A DNA stretch of 64,000 nucleotides from CAVSMC01 sp963728935. GTDB lineage: Bacteria; Pseudomonadota; Gammaproteobacteria; Burkholderiales; Casimicrobiaceae. Below, piece after piece: positions 52,515 through 61,557 of the stretch; the first letter of the stretch is position 1; every line of letters begins with the position of its first letter. The DNA lies in assembly GCA_963728935.1 (NCBI GenBank), contig CAVSMC010000001.1, positions 3,224,001 to 3,288,000 on the forward strand, read 5' to 3'. The notes below the pieces were generated by a model, which was given only the letters and a program-made list of their open reading frames with translations, was not told the origin of the DNA and made no database searches. The position numbers and the translations under genes were made by a program.

Positions 52515-52810
52515 GGGGGAGTGTGGTGCAAGGTTGTGGACGTTCGCATACACATCGGCACGCAAATCGGTTTCTTGAGTCGAATGCGGGAGCGTGAACC
52601 TCTTTATTGAAAGGCCGATTGATGTCGGCCAAAAGCTCGCCAGGCACGCAGCGCGGCGCTACTGCAGTCGACCGGGGCCGCCGGTGATCGAGCGCGCTGA
52701 AACTTGTTGTACATGACGTTGTAAGCATGCTTTTGGTCGTGCACAACAGTCACGGTTCGCTGACCGCCGACGACCATCCAACGCGGGTGAAACAGAAAAG
52801 ACCGGCGCTG

Positions 52811-53899
52811 CTAGCACTCCACGCGATCGCGTCCCAGCTGCTTCGCTTTGTAAAGTGCTGCGTCGGCGCGCGCGAAGGTCTGCTCGATGCCTTCGGGCGG
52901 GTTGTATTGCGCCACGCCGATCGAAACGGTCAACGGACCGACCGACCGGGAGACCGGCAGTTCCAGGGCACTGATCCGCTTGCGCAGTCGTTCGGCATCG
53001 GACATCGCGCCCGGCAGGGTCGTTTGCGGAAGGATCTGGACGAACTCCTCGCCGCCATATCGTCCGAAGAAGTCGCTTGCGCGAAGTCCCTCCTGCACCG
53101 CCTTGGCGAACGTGCGCAGGACCTGATCGCCAGTCAAATGATCGAACTCGTCGTTGAAGCGCTTGAACAAGTCGAGGTCGAGGATACAGAGCGAGAGCGG
53201 TTCGCCGGTGGCATCGGCCCGCTGCTTCGAGTCGTGCATGGCCATGATCAGAGCGCGACGGTTGTAGACGCCGGTCAGATCGTCATGACGCGCCTCGAGT
53301 TCGATGTCTTCGAGCCGGACGCGCGCCGCGCTCAAGCTTCGTTGAAGCCGTTGCAGGTGATCGCCGAGGAACAGAAGCCATGGAAATGTAACCGCCAGCA
53401 CCAGACATAGAAGAATGTCGAGGCGCATCATTTCGACATCGTGGTTGTTTGCGTAGCGAAGCGCGATGAGCAGCCCGAGGCAGACCAACGAAATGGAGGC
53501 GAGAACGGCGACCTTCCTGCTATCGCGACGAAGCATTCCGAACATCAGCGCAACGAAAAAGAACGCGGTAAAAGCAAGCCGCGTATCCGGAGCGCGGTAC
53601 GCCACGTATAGCATCGTGAAGACCGCTGCGAGAAACTGCCATCCGGTCAAGCTCGGGTCGGGCAACCGTAGGTTGAGGCCGCTGCGAAATAGGCAGAAGA
53701 AGACGAGGATGAGCGATACGATCAGCGCAACGGCCTCGAGCAGCGTCGCGCGGTCGATCTTGTCTTGCGTGAAGAAGACGATGAGAACAACCAGATAGAG
53801 GAGCGAAAACACGCTCGCGAACGCGAACCGGCGCATGCGAACGCCCTGTCTGTATCTGACGCGGGCGCTCAGCGGAGCGTGTGGGACGGGTCCGGCCAT
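52811..53899 (-). CDS. Membrane-bound diguanylate cyclase (GGEEF)
   Basis: 362 residues. About six hydrophobic helices fill residues 25-180 (for example FSLLYLVVLIVFFTQ, AVALIVSLILVFFCLF, ISLVCLGLLIALRY, LLCLVLAVTFPWLLFLGD), with almost no periplasmic loop, as in membrane-sensing MASE-like inputs. The cyclase domain carries DDLTGVYNRRAL, LDLDLFKRFND, the product-inhibition site RASD at 273-276, and GGEEF at 282-286 at the canonical five-residue spacing. No EAL domain. The start may be the ATG at 53836 instead (MRRFAFASV), 21 residues in. On the same strand as the binding-protein/GGDEF-EAL pair, but 296 bases away. Confidence 0.9.
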   Translation of the reverse strand: MAGPVPHAPLSARVRYRQGVRMRRFAFASVFSLLYLVVLIVFFTQDKIDRATLLEAVALIVSLILVFFCLFRSGLNLRLPDPSLTGWQFLAAVFTMLYVAYRAPDTRLAFTAFFFVALMFGMLRRDSRKVAVLASISLVCLGLLIALRYANNHDVEMMRLDILLCLVLAVTFPWLLFLGDHLQRLQRSLSAARVRLEDIELEARHDDLTGVYNRRALIMAMHDSKQRADATGEPLSLCILDLDLFKRFNDEFDHLTGDQVLRTFAKAVQEGLRASDFFGRYGGEEFVQILPQTTLPGAMSDAERLRKRISALELPVSRSVGPLTVSIGVAQYNPPEGIEQTFARADAALYKAKQLGRDRVEC

Positions 53900-54024
53900 C
53901 TCGGCGCTGCCTGGATGTCGCGACCAATGGGAAGCCAGCCACGGAAGTCGAGTATTTCTACCTTGGCCGCGGCGGTCAAGAGCGAGCGCCGGGAGATGAC
54001 ACTCAGAACGTCATGAGGTGTGCG

Positions 54025-55119
54025 CTAGCGCCGCAGCGATCGTCCGGTGCCAGCGTCGAACACGTGCGCGTGCGTCATGTTGAAGTCGAAGCGCAAGGTT
54101 TCCCCGACCTTCGGTAGTGCCCGCCCTGCGATCTTCGCCATGATCTCGTAGCCATTCAATGCGAAGGACAGCAGGAACTCGGCGCCGAGCGGCTCGACCA
54201 TCGTGACGAGTGCCTCGATCGCGACGGGCGACTGTTCGCCCACCGGGAGCACGGCGATATCCTCGGGCCGGATGCCGAGGATGGCCTTCGTGCCCGGCGT
54301 GCACACCGTCTCGTTGCGCGGGTCGAGCAACAGGCGCCTCCCGGCGGCGATGATGCATGGCTCCCCGTTCGTCCCCGCGGCGATCTCCGCCGGGATCGTG
54401 TTCATCGCCGGACTGCCGATGAACCCCGCGACGAAGAGATTGACCGGCGCGGCATAGACTTCGGTGGGCGTACCGACCTGCTCGACCTTGCCTTTGTTCA
54501 GGATCACGACGCGGTCGGCGAGCGTCATCGCTTCGACCTGATCATGTGTGACGTACACGACAGTCGTGCGCAGCTTCTGATGCAGCTTCTTGATCTCGCT
54601 GCGCAGGCGGCTGCGAAGCTCGGCATCGAGATTGGATAGCGGCTCGTCGAACAGGAACACCGCCGGGTCACGGACGATCGCGCGGCCCATCGCGACGCGC
54701 TGGCGCTGCCCGCCCGAGAGCTCGGCGGGCTTGCGCTCCATCAGCTCTTCGAGGCCGAGGACGGCGGCGGCCTGCTGAACGCGGCGATCCACGTCCGCCT
54801 TGGGAAGGCGCCGGGCGCGCAGCGCGAACGCCATGTTGCCGTAAACGGTCTTGTGCGGATACAGCGCGTAGTTCTGAAACACCATCGCGATGTTCCGGTC
54901 CTTCGGCGCAACGTTGTTGACGAGCCGATCGTTGATGTAGATCTCTCCGCCGCTTGCCTCCTCGAGGCCCGCGATCATGCGCAGGATCGTCGACTTGCCG
55001 CAGCCCGACGGCCCGACGAGCACGACGAATTCCTCGTGCGCGACGTCGAGGTCGATGCCACGGACGGCTTCGACCGCGCCGAATCGCTTGACGAGCCCTT
55101 TCAGCGCGAGTTGCGCCAT
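54025..55119 (-). CDS. Carbohydrate-type ABC transporter ATP-binding protein (MalK/UgpC family)
   Basis: 364-residue ATPase: Walker A GPSGCGKSTILRM, signature LSGGQRQRVAMGRAI, Walker B VFLFDEPLSNLDAELR, H-loop YVTHDQVEAM, and a C-terminal TOBE-type regulatory domain (GIRPEDIAVLPVG...VTMVEPLGAEFLLSF). It closes a minus-strand operon that begins with a binding-protein gene. The lyase gene stop lies only 18 bases upstream, so the ATPase is read through from it. Confidence 0.94.
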   Translation of the reverse strand: MAQLALKGLVKRFGAVEAVRGIDLDVAHEEFVVLVGPSGCGKSTILRMIAGLEEASGGEIYINDRLVNNVAPKDRNIAMVFQNYALYPHKTVYGNMAFALRARRLPKADVDRRVQQAAAVLGLEELMERKPAELSGGQRQRVAMGRAIVRDPAVFLFDEPLSNLDAELRSRLRSEIKKLHQKLRTTVVYVTHDQVEAMTLADRVVILNKGKVEQVGTPTEVYAAPVNLFVAGFIGSPAMNTIPAEIAAGTNGEPCIIAAGRRLLLDPRNETVCTPGTKAILGIRPEDIAVLPVGEQSPVAIEALVTMVEPLGAEFLLSFALNGYEIMAKIAGRALPKVGETLRFDFNMTHAHVFDAGTGRSLRR

Positions 55120-55137
55120 GCGGTCGGCGACTAAGAA

Positions 55138-56637
55138 CTAAGCGCCGGCAATGCGGCGAGCGACTTCGCGCGCGAGCGCAATTTCCGCGGTGCGTTGGCG
55201 CATGGCGAACGCGTCGATCGCGTGGCGCTTGGCCGCGATGTCCGCGCGGTAGCGTTCGAAGCTCGCGGCGAGCGGCGCCGCAGCCGGCCCGCCCAGCATC
55301 GTGCGCATCGCGATGAAATGCTCCGCGGTGGTGAAGCGCCGGAAATCGGCTTCGCTCAAACGCGCCGGTCGGCCGATCGCCGCGGCGAAGATCTCCTCGA
55401 ACGCGCTGAACGGAACCGCCGACAACGTCACGCCGGCACCGATCATCCGGCGTGCGAGCTTGCTCGCGACGTCGTGCGCCTGGCGAAACGAGACCGCCTC
55501 GGTGCGAACCAGCGAATCGGCGAGCTCGGCCAGCGTGATCCCGGCTTCGTCAATGTGGCGGCGCACTTTCGCGTCGTCGATCCTGACAGCGGCAAGCAAT
55601 CCACCGAGCAACGCCATCATCCGGTGCGCCGCGTCGAACGCCTCGTAGCCGGCGATCTGCACTTCGCCTTCGGAATCGTTCATGTCGGTGAACGGCGTGT
55701 TATGTATGGCAGTGAGCACCGCTTCGCAGCGCGCAGCGCCGAGCGACGCCATCAGGCGCAGATGCTCGACGGGAACGGGGTTGCGCTTCTGCGGCATGAT
55801 CGAGCTGATCTGCACGAAAGCGTCGGGCACGTGCAAGTGTCCGATCTCGAATCCGGTCCATGTGTTGAGGTCCTGCACGAACCGCCCGGCGTGGATGAAC
55901 GTGAGCTTCATCGCTGCGTAGACGCCGGTGACATAGTCGGCGGCGGCGATGCAGCCGTAGGAATTGTCCTGCGCTTCGGAAAACCCCAGCAGCTCCGCCA
56001 TGCGCGCGCGATCGAGCCCGAAGCCCGACGTCGTGATCGCCGCCGCGCCCATGCTGCAAAGATCGACGGTGCGCGCGGCGTGGAGCAGGCGGTCCATATC
56101 GCGCAGCGACAGCTCGATGAACGCGGCGAGATAGTGGCCGTAGGTCGTCGGTTGCGCCGGTTGTCCGTGCGTGTAAGCGACGACGATCGTGTCGCGCTCG
56201 CGCTCGGCGACCGCGAGCAACGCTTCGATCATCGCGGCGTGCGCGACGAGAAGCGCCGCCAGCCGATCTTTGAGCGCGAGCTTGAAGACGGTGTGGTCGA
56301 TATCGTTGCGGCTTCGCCCGGTGTGCAGCTTGCCGGCCACGTCGATGCCCACTCGGCGGATCAGCTCGCTCTCGACGTAGAAGAAGAAATCCTCGTGCTC
56401 GCCGGTGTAGACGAGTTTGTCGACATCGATCGTGGCGACGACGTCGTCGAGCGCCTTGAGAATTGCGCACGCCTCGTCGTCGGCCATCAAACCGCATTCG
56501 GCGAGAAGCACCGCACTCGCCCGGTTGATCTGCATCTGGTAGCGCCAGTGATGACGCTTCACGCCCTCGAACAGCGGCGCAAGCACGGTGTCCTTGTAGA
56601 CCCCGGCCGGAAACTTCTCGTCGCTCGATGCGCTCAT
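55138..56637 (-). CDS. Argininosuccinate lyase-like enzyme embedded in an ABC operon
   Basis: 499 residues of the fumarase/aspartase superfamily. The signature SSIMPQKRNPVPVE, the substrate loop GKLHTGRSRNDIDH and the general-acid region THGQPAQPTTYGHYLAA are present, so elimination of fumarate from a succinyl-amine is likely. The N-terminus (EKFPAGVYKDTVLAPLFEGVKRHHW) differs from housekeeping ArgH, which usually starts WGGRF. It lies inside a carbohydrate-type ABC operon, coupled by ATGA to the permease gene. This suggests a catabolic lyase acting on the imported compound, as in EDDS-lyase-like paralogues. A biosynthetic ArgH cannot be excluded. Confidence 0.88.
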   Translation of the reverse strand: MSASSDEKFPAGVYKDTVLAPLFEGVKRHHWRYQMQINRASAVLLAECGLMADDEACAILKALDDVVATIDVDKLVYTGEHEDFFFYVESELIRRVGIDVAGKLHTGRSRNDIDHTVFKLALKDRLAALLVAHAAMIEALLAVAERERDTIVVAYTHGQPAQPTTYGHYLAAFIELSLRDMDRLLHAARTVDLCSMGAAAITTSGFGLDRARMAELLGFSEAQDNSYGCIAAADYVTGVYAAMKLTFIHAGRFVQDLNTWTGFEIGHLHVPDAFVQISSIMPQKRNPVPVEHLRLMASLGAARCEAVLTAIHNTPFTDMNDSEGEVQIAGYEAFDAAHRMMALLGGLLAAVRIDDAKVRRHIDEAGITLAELADSLVRTEAVSFRQAHDVASKLARRMIGAGVTLSAVPFSAFEEIFAAAIGRPARLSEADFRRFTTAEHFIAMRTMLGGPAAAPLAASFERYRADIAAKRHAIDAFAMRQRTAEIALAREVARRIAGA

Positions 56638-57461
56638 GCTTTGAGCCCCGCCAAGGCGATGCCGCGAATGATGTAGCGTTGCAGCAGCAGGAACACGAGG
56701 ATCGTGGGGATCGTTGCCACGCTCGCTCCGGTCATCACCATTTCCCACTCGGTCTGGAACTCGCCCGAGAACGAGGCGATGCCGACCGGCAATGTATAGA
56801 GGTTGCGATCGCTGATGGCAATCAAGGGCCACAGGAACGCAGTCCAATTGCCCAGGAACGTGAAGATCGCCAGCGCCGACATCGCCGGGACGACCAGCGG
56901 CATCGCGACCTGCCACCAGACGTGAAACTCGTTCAGGCCGTCGAGCCGAGCGGCATCGAGCAACTCGTCGGGTACGTCCTCGAAGAACTGCTTCATCAGG
57001 AACGTGCCGAACCCGGTCATCAACCCGGGAAAGGCGATACCCCAATACGTGTCGAGCCAGCCGAGATTCTTCGCCATCGAATACCAGGGCAGCACCAGCA
57101 TTTCCGTCGGAATCATCAACGTGCTCAGTATGGCAACGAACACCAGGTAGCGGCCGCGGAAGCGAAACTTGGCGAGGGTATAGCCCACCAGGCTGTCGAA
57201 AAACACCACCGATGCGGTCGTGACCGTTCCGATCAACAGCGAGTTCGCGAACCAGCGCAGGAAGCCCGATCGCTCGAACAGGCGCCGATAGTTATCAAGC
57301 GTCGGTTCGTGCGGCAACAGCGACAGCTCGTAGATCTCGTTGTTCGGCTTGAACGACCCGGACAGCATGTAGACGAACGGCATCATCATCGCGACGCCGC
57401 CGAGGAACAGCAGCGTCCACGCGACGATGCCGGCAGGCGCCATTCTGTGCACGCCGCTCAT
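56634..57461 (-). CDS. Carbohydrate-type ABC transporter permease (MalG type)
   Basis: 275-residue inner-membrane permease with six helices, including LLFLGGVAMMMPFVYMLSGSFK at the start. The ATPase-contact loop is DELLDAARLDGLNEFHVWWQVAMPLVVPAMSALAIFTFLGNW. The ATG at 57461 overlaps the stop of the MalF-type permease gene, and its own stop overlaps the lyase start. A longer upstream frame re-reads the MalF gene. Confidence 0.92.
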   Translation of the reverse strand: MSGVHRMAPAGIVAWTLLFLGGVAMMMPFVYMLSGSFKPNNEIYELSLLPHEPTLDNYRRLFERSGFLRWFANSLLIGTVTTASVVFFDSLVGYTLAKFRFRGRYLVFVAILSTLMIPTEMLVLPWYSMAKNLGWLDTYWGIAFPGLMTGFGTFLMKQFFEDVPDELLDAARLDGLNEFHVWWQVAMPLVVPAMSALAIFTFLGNWTAFLWPLIAISDRNLYTLPVGIASFSGEFQTEWEMVMTGASVATIPTILVFLLLQRYIIRGIALAGLKA

Positions 57462-58351
57462 CGGCTGCGCAGCAGCTTCAGTTGCATGAGCGAGATCGCG
57501 AGCAGGATCGCGAACAGCACGATCGTCTGCGTCGCGGCGTAGCCCATTTCGAAATGGGTGAACGCCGTCTCGAAGATCTTCAGCACCAGCGGCTTGGTGG
57601 TGTCGAGCGGCCCGCCTTGGCCGTTGGTCATCGCGTACACGTAATCGAAGATGCGCAGATAGGCAATCGAGCTGGTGACGACCAGAAATACGATCGTCGG
57701 GCGCAGCAAGGGCAGCGTGACCTCGAACAGCACGCGCCATGCGCCGGCGCCGTCGATCGCCGCCGCTTCATAATACGTGCGTGGGATCGCCTTCAGGCCG
57801 GCCAGGAAGATCACGATCTGGAATCCGATGCCGGCCCAGATCGCCGGCGCCAGCACGGCCGGCAGCGCCTGCGTCGTCGAGCGCAGGAACGGCATCTGGC
57901 CGAAGCCGAGCGCCGTGAGCCAGACGTTGAATGCGCCGACCGGCGGCGGCTGATAGAACCAGCGCCACACCCACGCCATCGCGACCGCGGTGGTGAGATG
58001 CGGAATGAAGTAGAGCGCGCGCAACAGCCCGTGGCCGACGCGTACGCGGTCGAGGTGATACGCGACGACGAACGAGAGCAGCATGCTGATCGGCACGCCG
58101 AGCCCCAGATAGGCGAACGTGTTGCCGATCACCTTCCAGAACGCCGGGTCCTGCGCGAGCCGCACGTAGTTCGCGAGGCCGATGTACTCCTTGCGTCCGA
58201 CGATGTTCCAGTTGGTGAATGAAGCGCCGAACGCCTCCGCCGCCGGATAGAAGCGGATCGTGACGTAGAAGACGATCGGCAGCGCGAGAAATCCCCACGC
58301 CCAGAGCGCGCGCTTCTGCCCGATCGTCCGGTCCTGCGACCGCCGGATCAC
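57458..58351 (-). CDS. Carbohydrate-type ABC transporter permease (MalF/UgpA type)
   Basis: 297-residue permease with a GTG start immediately after the binding-protein stop. Six helices begin at LWAWGFLALPIVFYVTIRFYPAAEAF. The coupling motif is IPRTYYEAAAIDGAGAWRVLFEVTLPLLRPTIVFLVVTS. It lacks the long periplasmic loop of E. coli MalF, as in glycerol-phosphate and most oligosaccharide importers. Confidence 0.92.
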   Translation of the reverse strand: MIRRSQDRTIGQKRALWAWGFLALPIVFYVTIRFYPAAEAFGASFTNWNIVGRKEYIGLANYVRLAQDPAFWKVIGNTFAYLGLGVPISMLLSFVVAYHLDRVRVGHGLLRALYFIPHLTTAVAMAWVWRWFYQPPPVGAFNVWLTALGFGQMPFLRSTTQALPAVLAPAIWAGIGFQIVIFLAGLKAIPRTYYEAAAIDGAGAWRVLFEVTLPLLRPTIVFLVVTSSIAYLRIFDYVYAMTNGQGGPLDTTKPLVLKIFETAFTHFEMGYAATQTIVLFAILLAISLMQLKLLRSR

Positions 58352-59617
58352 TTACTTCTTGTAGAAAGCGTCGAGCAGCTTCTGTTCTTCGGCGGCGGCC
58401 TGCGCGACCGCTTCCTTGGTGGGCACGTTCTTGAGCGCCACCTTGTCGATCATGTCCATCAGCACCTTGCGCTGCGCGCTCTCGTTGACAAAGTCGGTCG
58501 CGTGCGAATAGCTGAGCCCACGGATGAACGGTCCGTACTTCGCGTGATTCTTGTTGGCGTCCTTTTCGGCGACGCTCTTGCGCGCCGGCAACTCGCCCAC
58601 GGTGTTCATCCACAGCTCCATCGCCTCGGGCGTGGTGATGAACTTCAGGAATTTGACCGATGCGTCCAGCTTCGCACCGGTTGCCTTCGCCGTGATGCCG
58701 TTCACCCAGTACGACGCGAAGTTCGACTTGATGCCGTTGCGCGACGGCAGCTCGGAGACGCCGTAATCGAGGCCTTTCTGATTGTCGAGCGCGCCGAGGC
58801 GGAACGAGCCGTCGATCGTCATGCCCGCTTTGCCCGAGCGGAACGCGGTGACGCCGTCGGTCAGGAATCCGATCTGTCCGACCTTCTGTTTGGCGGCGAG
58901 ATCGATGTACCACTGCGTGGCGGCGACGCCGGCGTCGGTGTTGTACGCGACGCTCTTCCTGTCGGGCGAATAAGGCACGCCGCCGAACTGGCGGATCAGC
59001 ACTTCGCGCAGCCAGTGATGATCCTGACCTCCCATGTCGAGCGTAAGACCCGCCTGCAACAGATCGCCATTGGGGCTGCGCTTGGTGAGCTTCTTCGCGT
59101 AGTCGACCAGCTCATCCAGCGTTTGCGGCGGCCGTTCGGGATCGAGCCCGGCTTCCTTGAACAGCGCCTTGTTCCAGAACAGCGCCAGCGAGCGCACGGC
59201 AGTGGGCAGTGCATAATATTTGCCGTCGACTTTCATCTGTTGGACGATCGGGAAGAATTCCTTCTCGATCTCGGCGGTATCGAAGGCGCCCGCGGGCAAC
59301 GGTTGCAGCAGTCCCGCCTTCAGATAGTCCTGCAGCCATCCATAGAAGAGCTGGACGACATCGGGCCCTTGCCCGGCCGGGATGGCTGCGGCGATCTTGA
59401 CGCGGAAATCGTCGTACGGAACGTGCGTATGCTTGACCTTGATGCCGGGGTTCGCCGCTTCGAACCGCTTGATGAGCTCGTCGATCGCCTGAACGCGCTG
59501 CGCGAACGTGTATTGCCAGTACTCGATTTCCACCTGCGCGCGCGCGGAGCCGGTCCACAACAGAGCCGCGAGCATCGCTCCGAGGCACAATCCCGTCTTG
59601 CCTGCTTTCATCGCCAC
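58352..59617 (-). CDS. Carbohydrate-type ABC transporter substrate-binding protein (family 1)
   Basis: 421 residues with a signal peptide (LCLGAMLAALLWTGSARAQ). It has the family opening VEIEYWQYTFAQRVQAIDELIKRFEAANPGIKVKHTHVPYDDF, and the middle segments GQGPDVVQLFYGWLQDYLKAGLLQPL and MTIDGSFRLGAL. The fold covers maltose, glycerol-phosphate and other polyol-type ligands. The amine-succinate lyase downstream hints at a charged, nitrogen-containing ligand instead, but this is inference. First gene of the operon. Confidence 0.9.
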   Translation of the reverse strand: MAMKAGKTGLCLGAMLAALLWTGSARAQVEIEYWQYTFAQRVQAIDELIKRFEAANPGIKVKHTHVPYDDFRVKIAAAIPAGQGPDVVQLFYGWLQDYLKAGLLQPLPAGAFDTAEIEKEFFPIVQQMKVDGKYYALPTAVRSLALFWNKALFKEAGLDPERPPQTLDELVDYAKKLTKRSPNGDLLQAGLTLDMGGQDHHWLREVLIRQFGGVPYSPDRKSVAYNTDAGVAATQWYIDLAAKQKVGQIGFLTDGVTAFRSGKAGMTIDGSFRLGALDNQKGLDYGVSELPSRNGIKSNFASYWVNGITAKATGAKLDASVKFLKFITTPEAMELWMNTVGELPARKSVAEKDANKNHAKYGPFIRGLSYSHATDFVNESAQRKVLMDMIDKVALKNVPTKEAVAQAAAEEQKLLDAFYKK

Positions 59618-59922
59618 GCTCTTCCCCCTTGCGGTCGCTCGCGGGTTTAACCCCTACGGTGGAGCGATGGTAGCGGATATTGCGAGGCTTGCAGAGGCTC
59701 GGGGAGGGAGAGCGGCTGCGCCATGCACGCAGCTCGCGATGCGCCCGCCCGGTCCAAGTATTGACGGCGCCGTGACGATTGGCGAGACGGCGGCTTTGTC
59801 GACATAATGGCCGCTCGATCCGATCAGGACGGACGATCGCTGCAAGGCGCTGCTCGCAGAAGCCGAGACGCGGCTTGCGGCGCTCGACGAAGGAGCGAAA
59901 TCGGCCCTTGACGGAGTTCGAT
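59618..59922. other. Divergent intergenic region upstream of the ABC/lyase operon and the Rieske-FAD gene
   Basis: About 305 bases without a supported gene. On the plus strand TTGGCG (59779-59784) and CATAAT (59803-59808) with an 18-base spacer form a weak sigma-70 candidate for the oxidoreductase gene. No operator-like dyad is obvious. Confidence 0.4.
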
Positions 59923-61458
59923 ATGAGCGCTGACCAATCCGCAACGACCGGTCCCGATCTCGCGCTGGGTGTGGCGACCGACACGCTCGCCGATGGGCAG
60001 GTGCTGGCCGGGCACGTCGGCGACGACGCGCTCGTGCTCGTGCGTCGCGGCAGCGAGTTTTTCGCGATCGGCGCGAACTGCACGCACTATAGCGGGCCGC
60101 TTGCGCAGGGGCTCATCGTCGACGACACCGTGCGCTGTCCTTGGCATCACGCCTGTTTCAGCCTTCGCACCGGCGAGGCTCTGCGCGCGCCAGCCCTTGC
60201 TCCGATCGCGTGCTGGTCGACGGAGCTGCGTGACGGCAAGGTGTTCGTCCGGGAAAAGGTGGCGCCGACATCGAGCGCCCGGATCGCGCCGGCACGCGGA
60301 TCGCCCCGGACGATCGTGATCGTCGGCGGCGGCGCCGCCGGTTTCGCCGCCGCCGAGATGCTGCGCCGCCGCGGCTACCAGGGCGGCATCGTGATGCTGA
60401 GCGACGACGATGCGCCGCCAGTCGACCGGCCGAACTTGTCGAAGGATTATCTCGCCGGCAGCGCGCCGCAAGAGTGGGTCCCGTTGCGCGACGCAAGCTT
60501 CTACACCGAGCAGCGCATCGACTTGCGGCTGAAGACGAGCGTCAGCGCGATCGACATCGATGCGCGCGAGGTCGCACTCGGCGACGGCGGCAAGGTCGCC
60601 TACGACCGGCTGCTGCTCGCGACCGGCGCTGAGGCGGTGCGATTGCCGCTGCCGGGCATGGACCTGCCGCACGTGCACACGCTGCGCGCGCTCGGCGATT
60701 GCCGCGCCATCATCGCGCGGGCCACAGCGGCGCAGCGCGCCGTCGTGATGGGCGCGAGCTTCATCGGCCTCGAGGTCGCGGCCTCGCTGCGTGCGCGCGG
60801 GATCGAGGTGCACGTCGTGGCGCCGGAGAAGCGACCGATGGAGCGTGTTCTCGGCGCGAAGATGGGCGACTTCGTTCGAAGCCTGCACGAAGAGCATGGC
60901 GTGATCTTCCACCTGGGAGACTCGGCGAGCGCGATCGATGCACGCCGAGTCACGCTCAAGAGCGGCGGTACGATCGACGCGGACCTCGTCGTCGTCGGCG
61001 TCGGCGTACGGCCGCGGCTCGCGCTCGCCGTGAAGGCTGGCCTCGCGATCGATCGCGGCGTGACGGTCAACGAGTTTCTCGAGAGCAGCGCATCCGGAGT
61101 CTTCGCAGCGGGCGACATCGCGCGATGGCCGGACCCGCATAGCGGCACGGCGATCCGCGTCGAGCATTGGGTCGTCGCCGAGCGCCAGGGCCAGACCGCC
61201 GCGATCAACATGCTCGGCCGCCGCGAGAAGTTCGACGCCGTGCCGTTCTTCTGGAGCCAGCACTATGACGTGCCGATCAACTACGTCGGCCACGCCGAGA
61301 CGTGGGACGAGGTCGCGATCGACGGCGACATCGCGAAACGCGACTGCGCGGTGCGGTACAAGCGCAACGGTCGCGTGCTCGCCATCGCGTCGATCTATCG
61401 CGACACCGACAGCCTCGTCGCCGAAGTCGAAATGGAGCGCGAGCAGGTCCAGAGCTGA
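59923..61458 (+). CDS. Rieske-domain/FAD-dependent pyridine nucleotide oxidoreductase (AIFM3-like)
   Basis: 511 residues. Residues about 15-120 are a Rieske domain: NCTHYSGPLAQG and CPWHHACF give the Cys-x-His and Cys-x2-His cluster ligands. Then comes a two-nucleotide-binding-domain FAD reductase with IVIVGGGAAGFAAAEMLR, VDRPNLSKDYLAG, YDRLLLATGAEAVRLPLPG, the NAD-binding VVMGASFIGLEVAASLRARG, and GVFAAGDIARW. The last 75 residues resemble the reductase C-terminal domain. It has no export signal. The fusion probably passes electrons from NAD(P)H to a Rieske-dependent partner or detoxification route. The ATG at 59923 follows CGGAG. No oxygenase gene adjoins. Confidence 0.9.
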   Translation: MSADQSATTGPDLALGVATDTLADGQVLAGHVGDDALVLVRRGSEFFAIGANCTHYSGPLAQGLIVDDTVRCPWHHACFSLRTGEALRAPALAPIACWSTELRDGKVFVREKVAPTSSARIAPARGSPRTIVIVGGGAAGFAAAEMLRRRGYQGGIVMLSDDDAPPVDRPNLSKDYLAGSAPQEWVPLRDASFYTEQRIDLRLKTSVSAIDIDAREVALGDGGKVAYDRLLLATGAEAVRLPLPGMDLPHVHTLRALGDCRAIIARATAAQRAVVMGASFIGLEVAASLRARGIEVHVVAPEKRPMERVLGAKMGDFVRSLHEEHGVIFHLGDSASAIDARRVTLKSGGTIDADLVVVGVGVRPRLALAVKAGLAIDRGVTVNEFLESSASGVFAAGDIARWPDPHSGTAIRVEHWVVAERQGQTAAINMLGRREKFDAVPFFWSQHYDVPINYVGHAETWDEVAIDGDIAKRDCAVRYKRNGRVLAIASIYRDTDSLVAEVEMEREQVQS

Positions 61459-61557
61459 CTCGGCAGCGTCTCTTTCGCGCGCTACGGCGCCGATGCGCAA
61501 GGACGTCTGAAGGCGCAAGTCAATAATCGCAGCCGGGCACCGCTGGTGGCACTGCGC

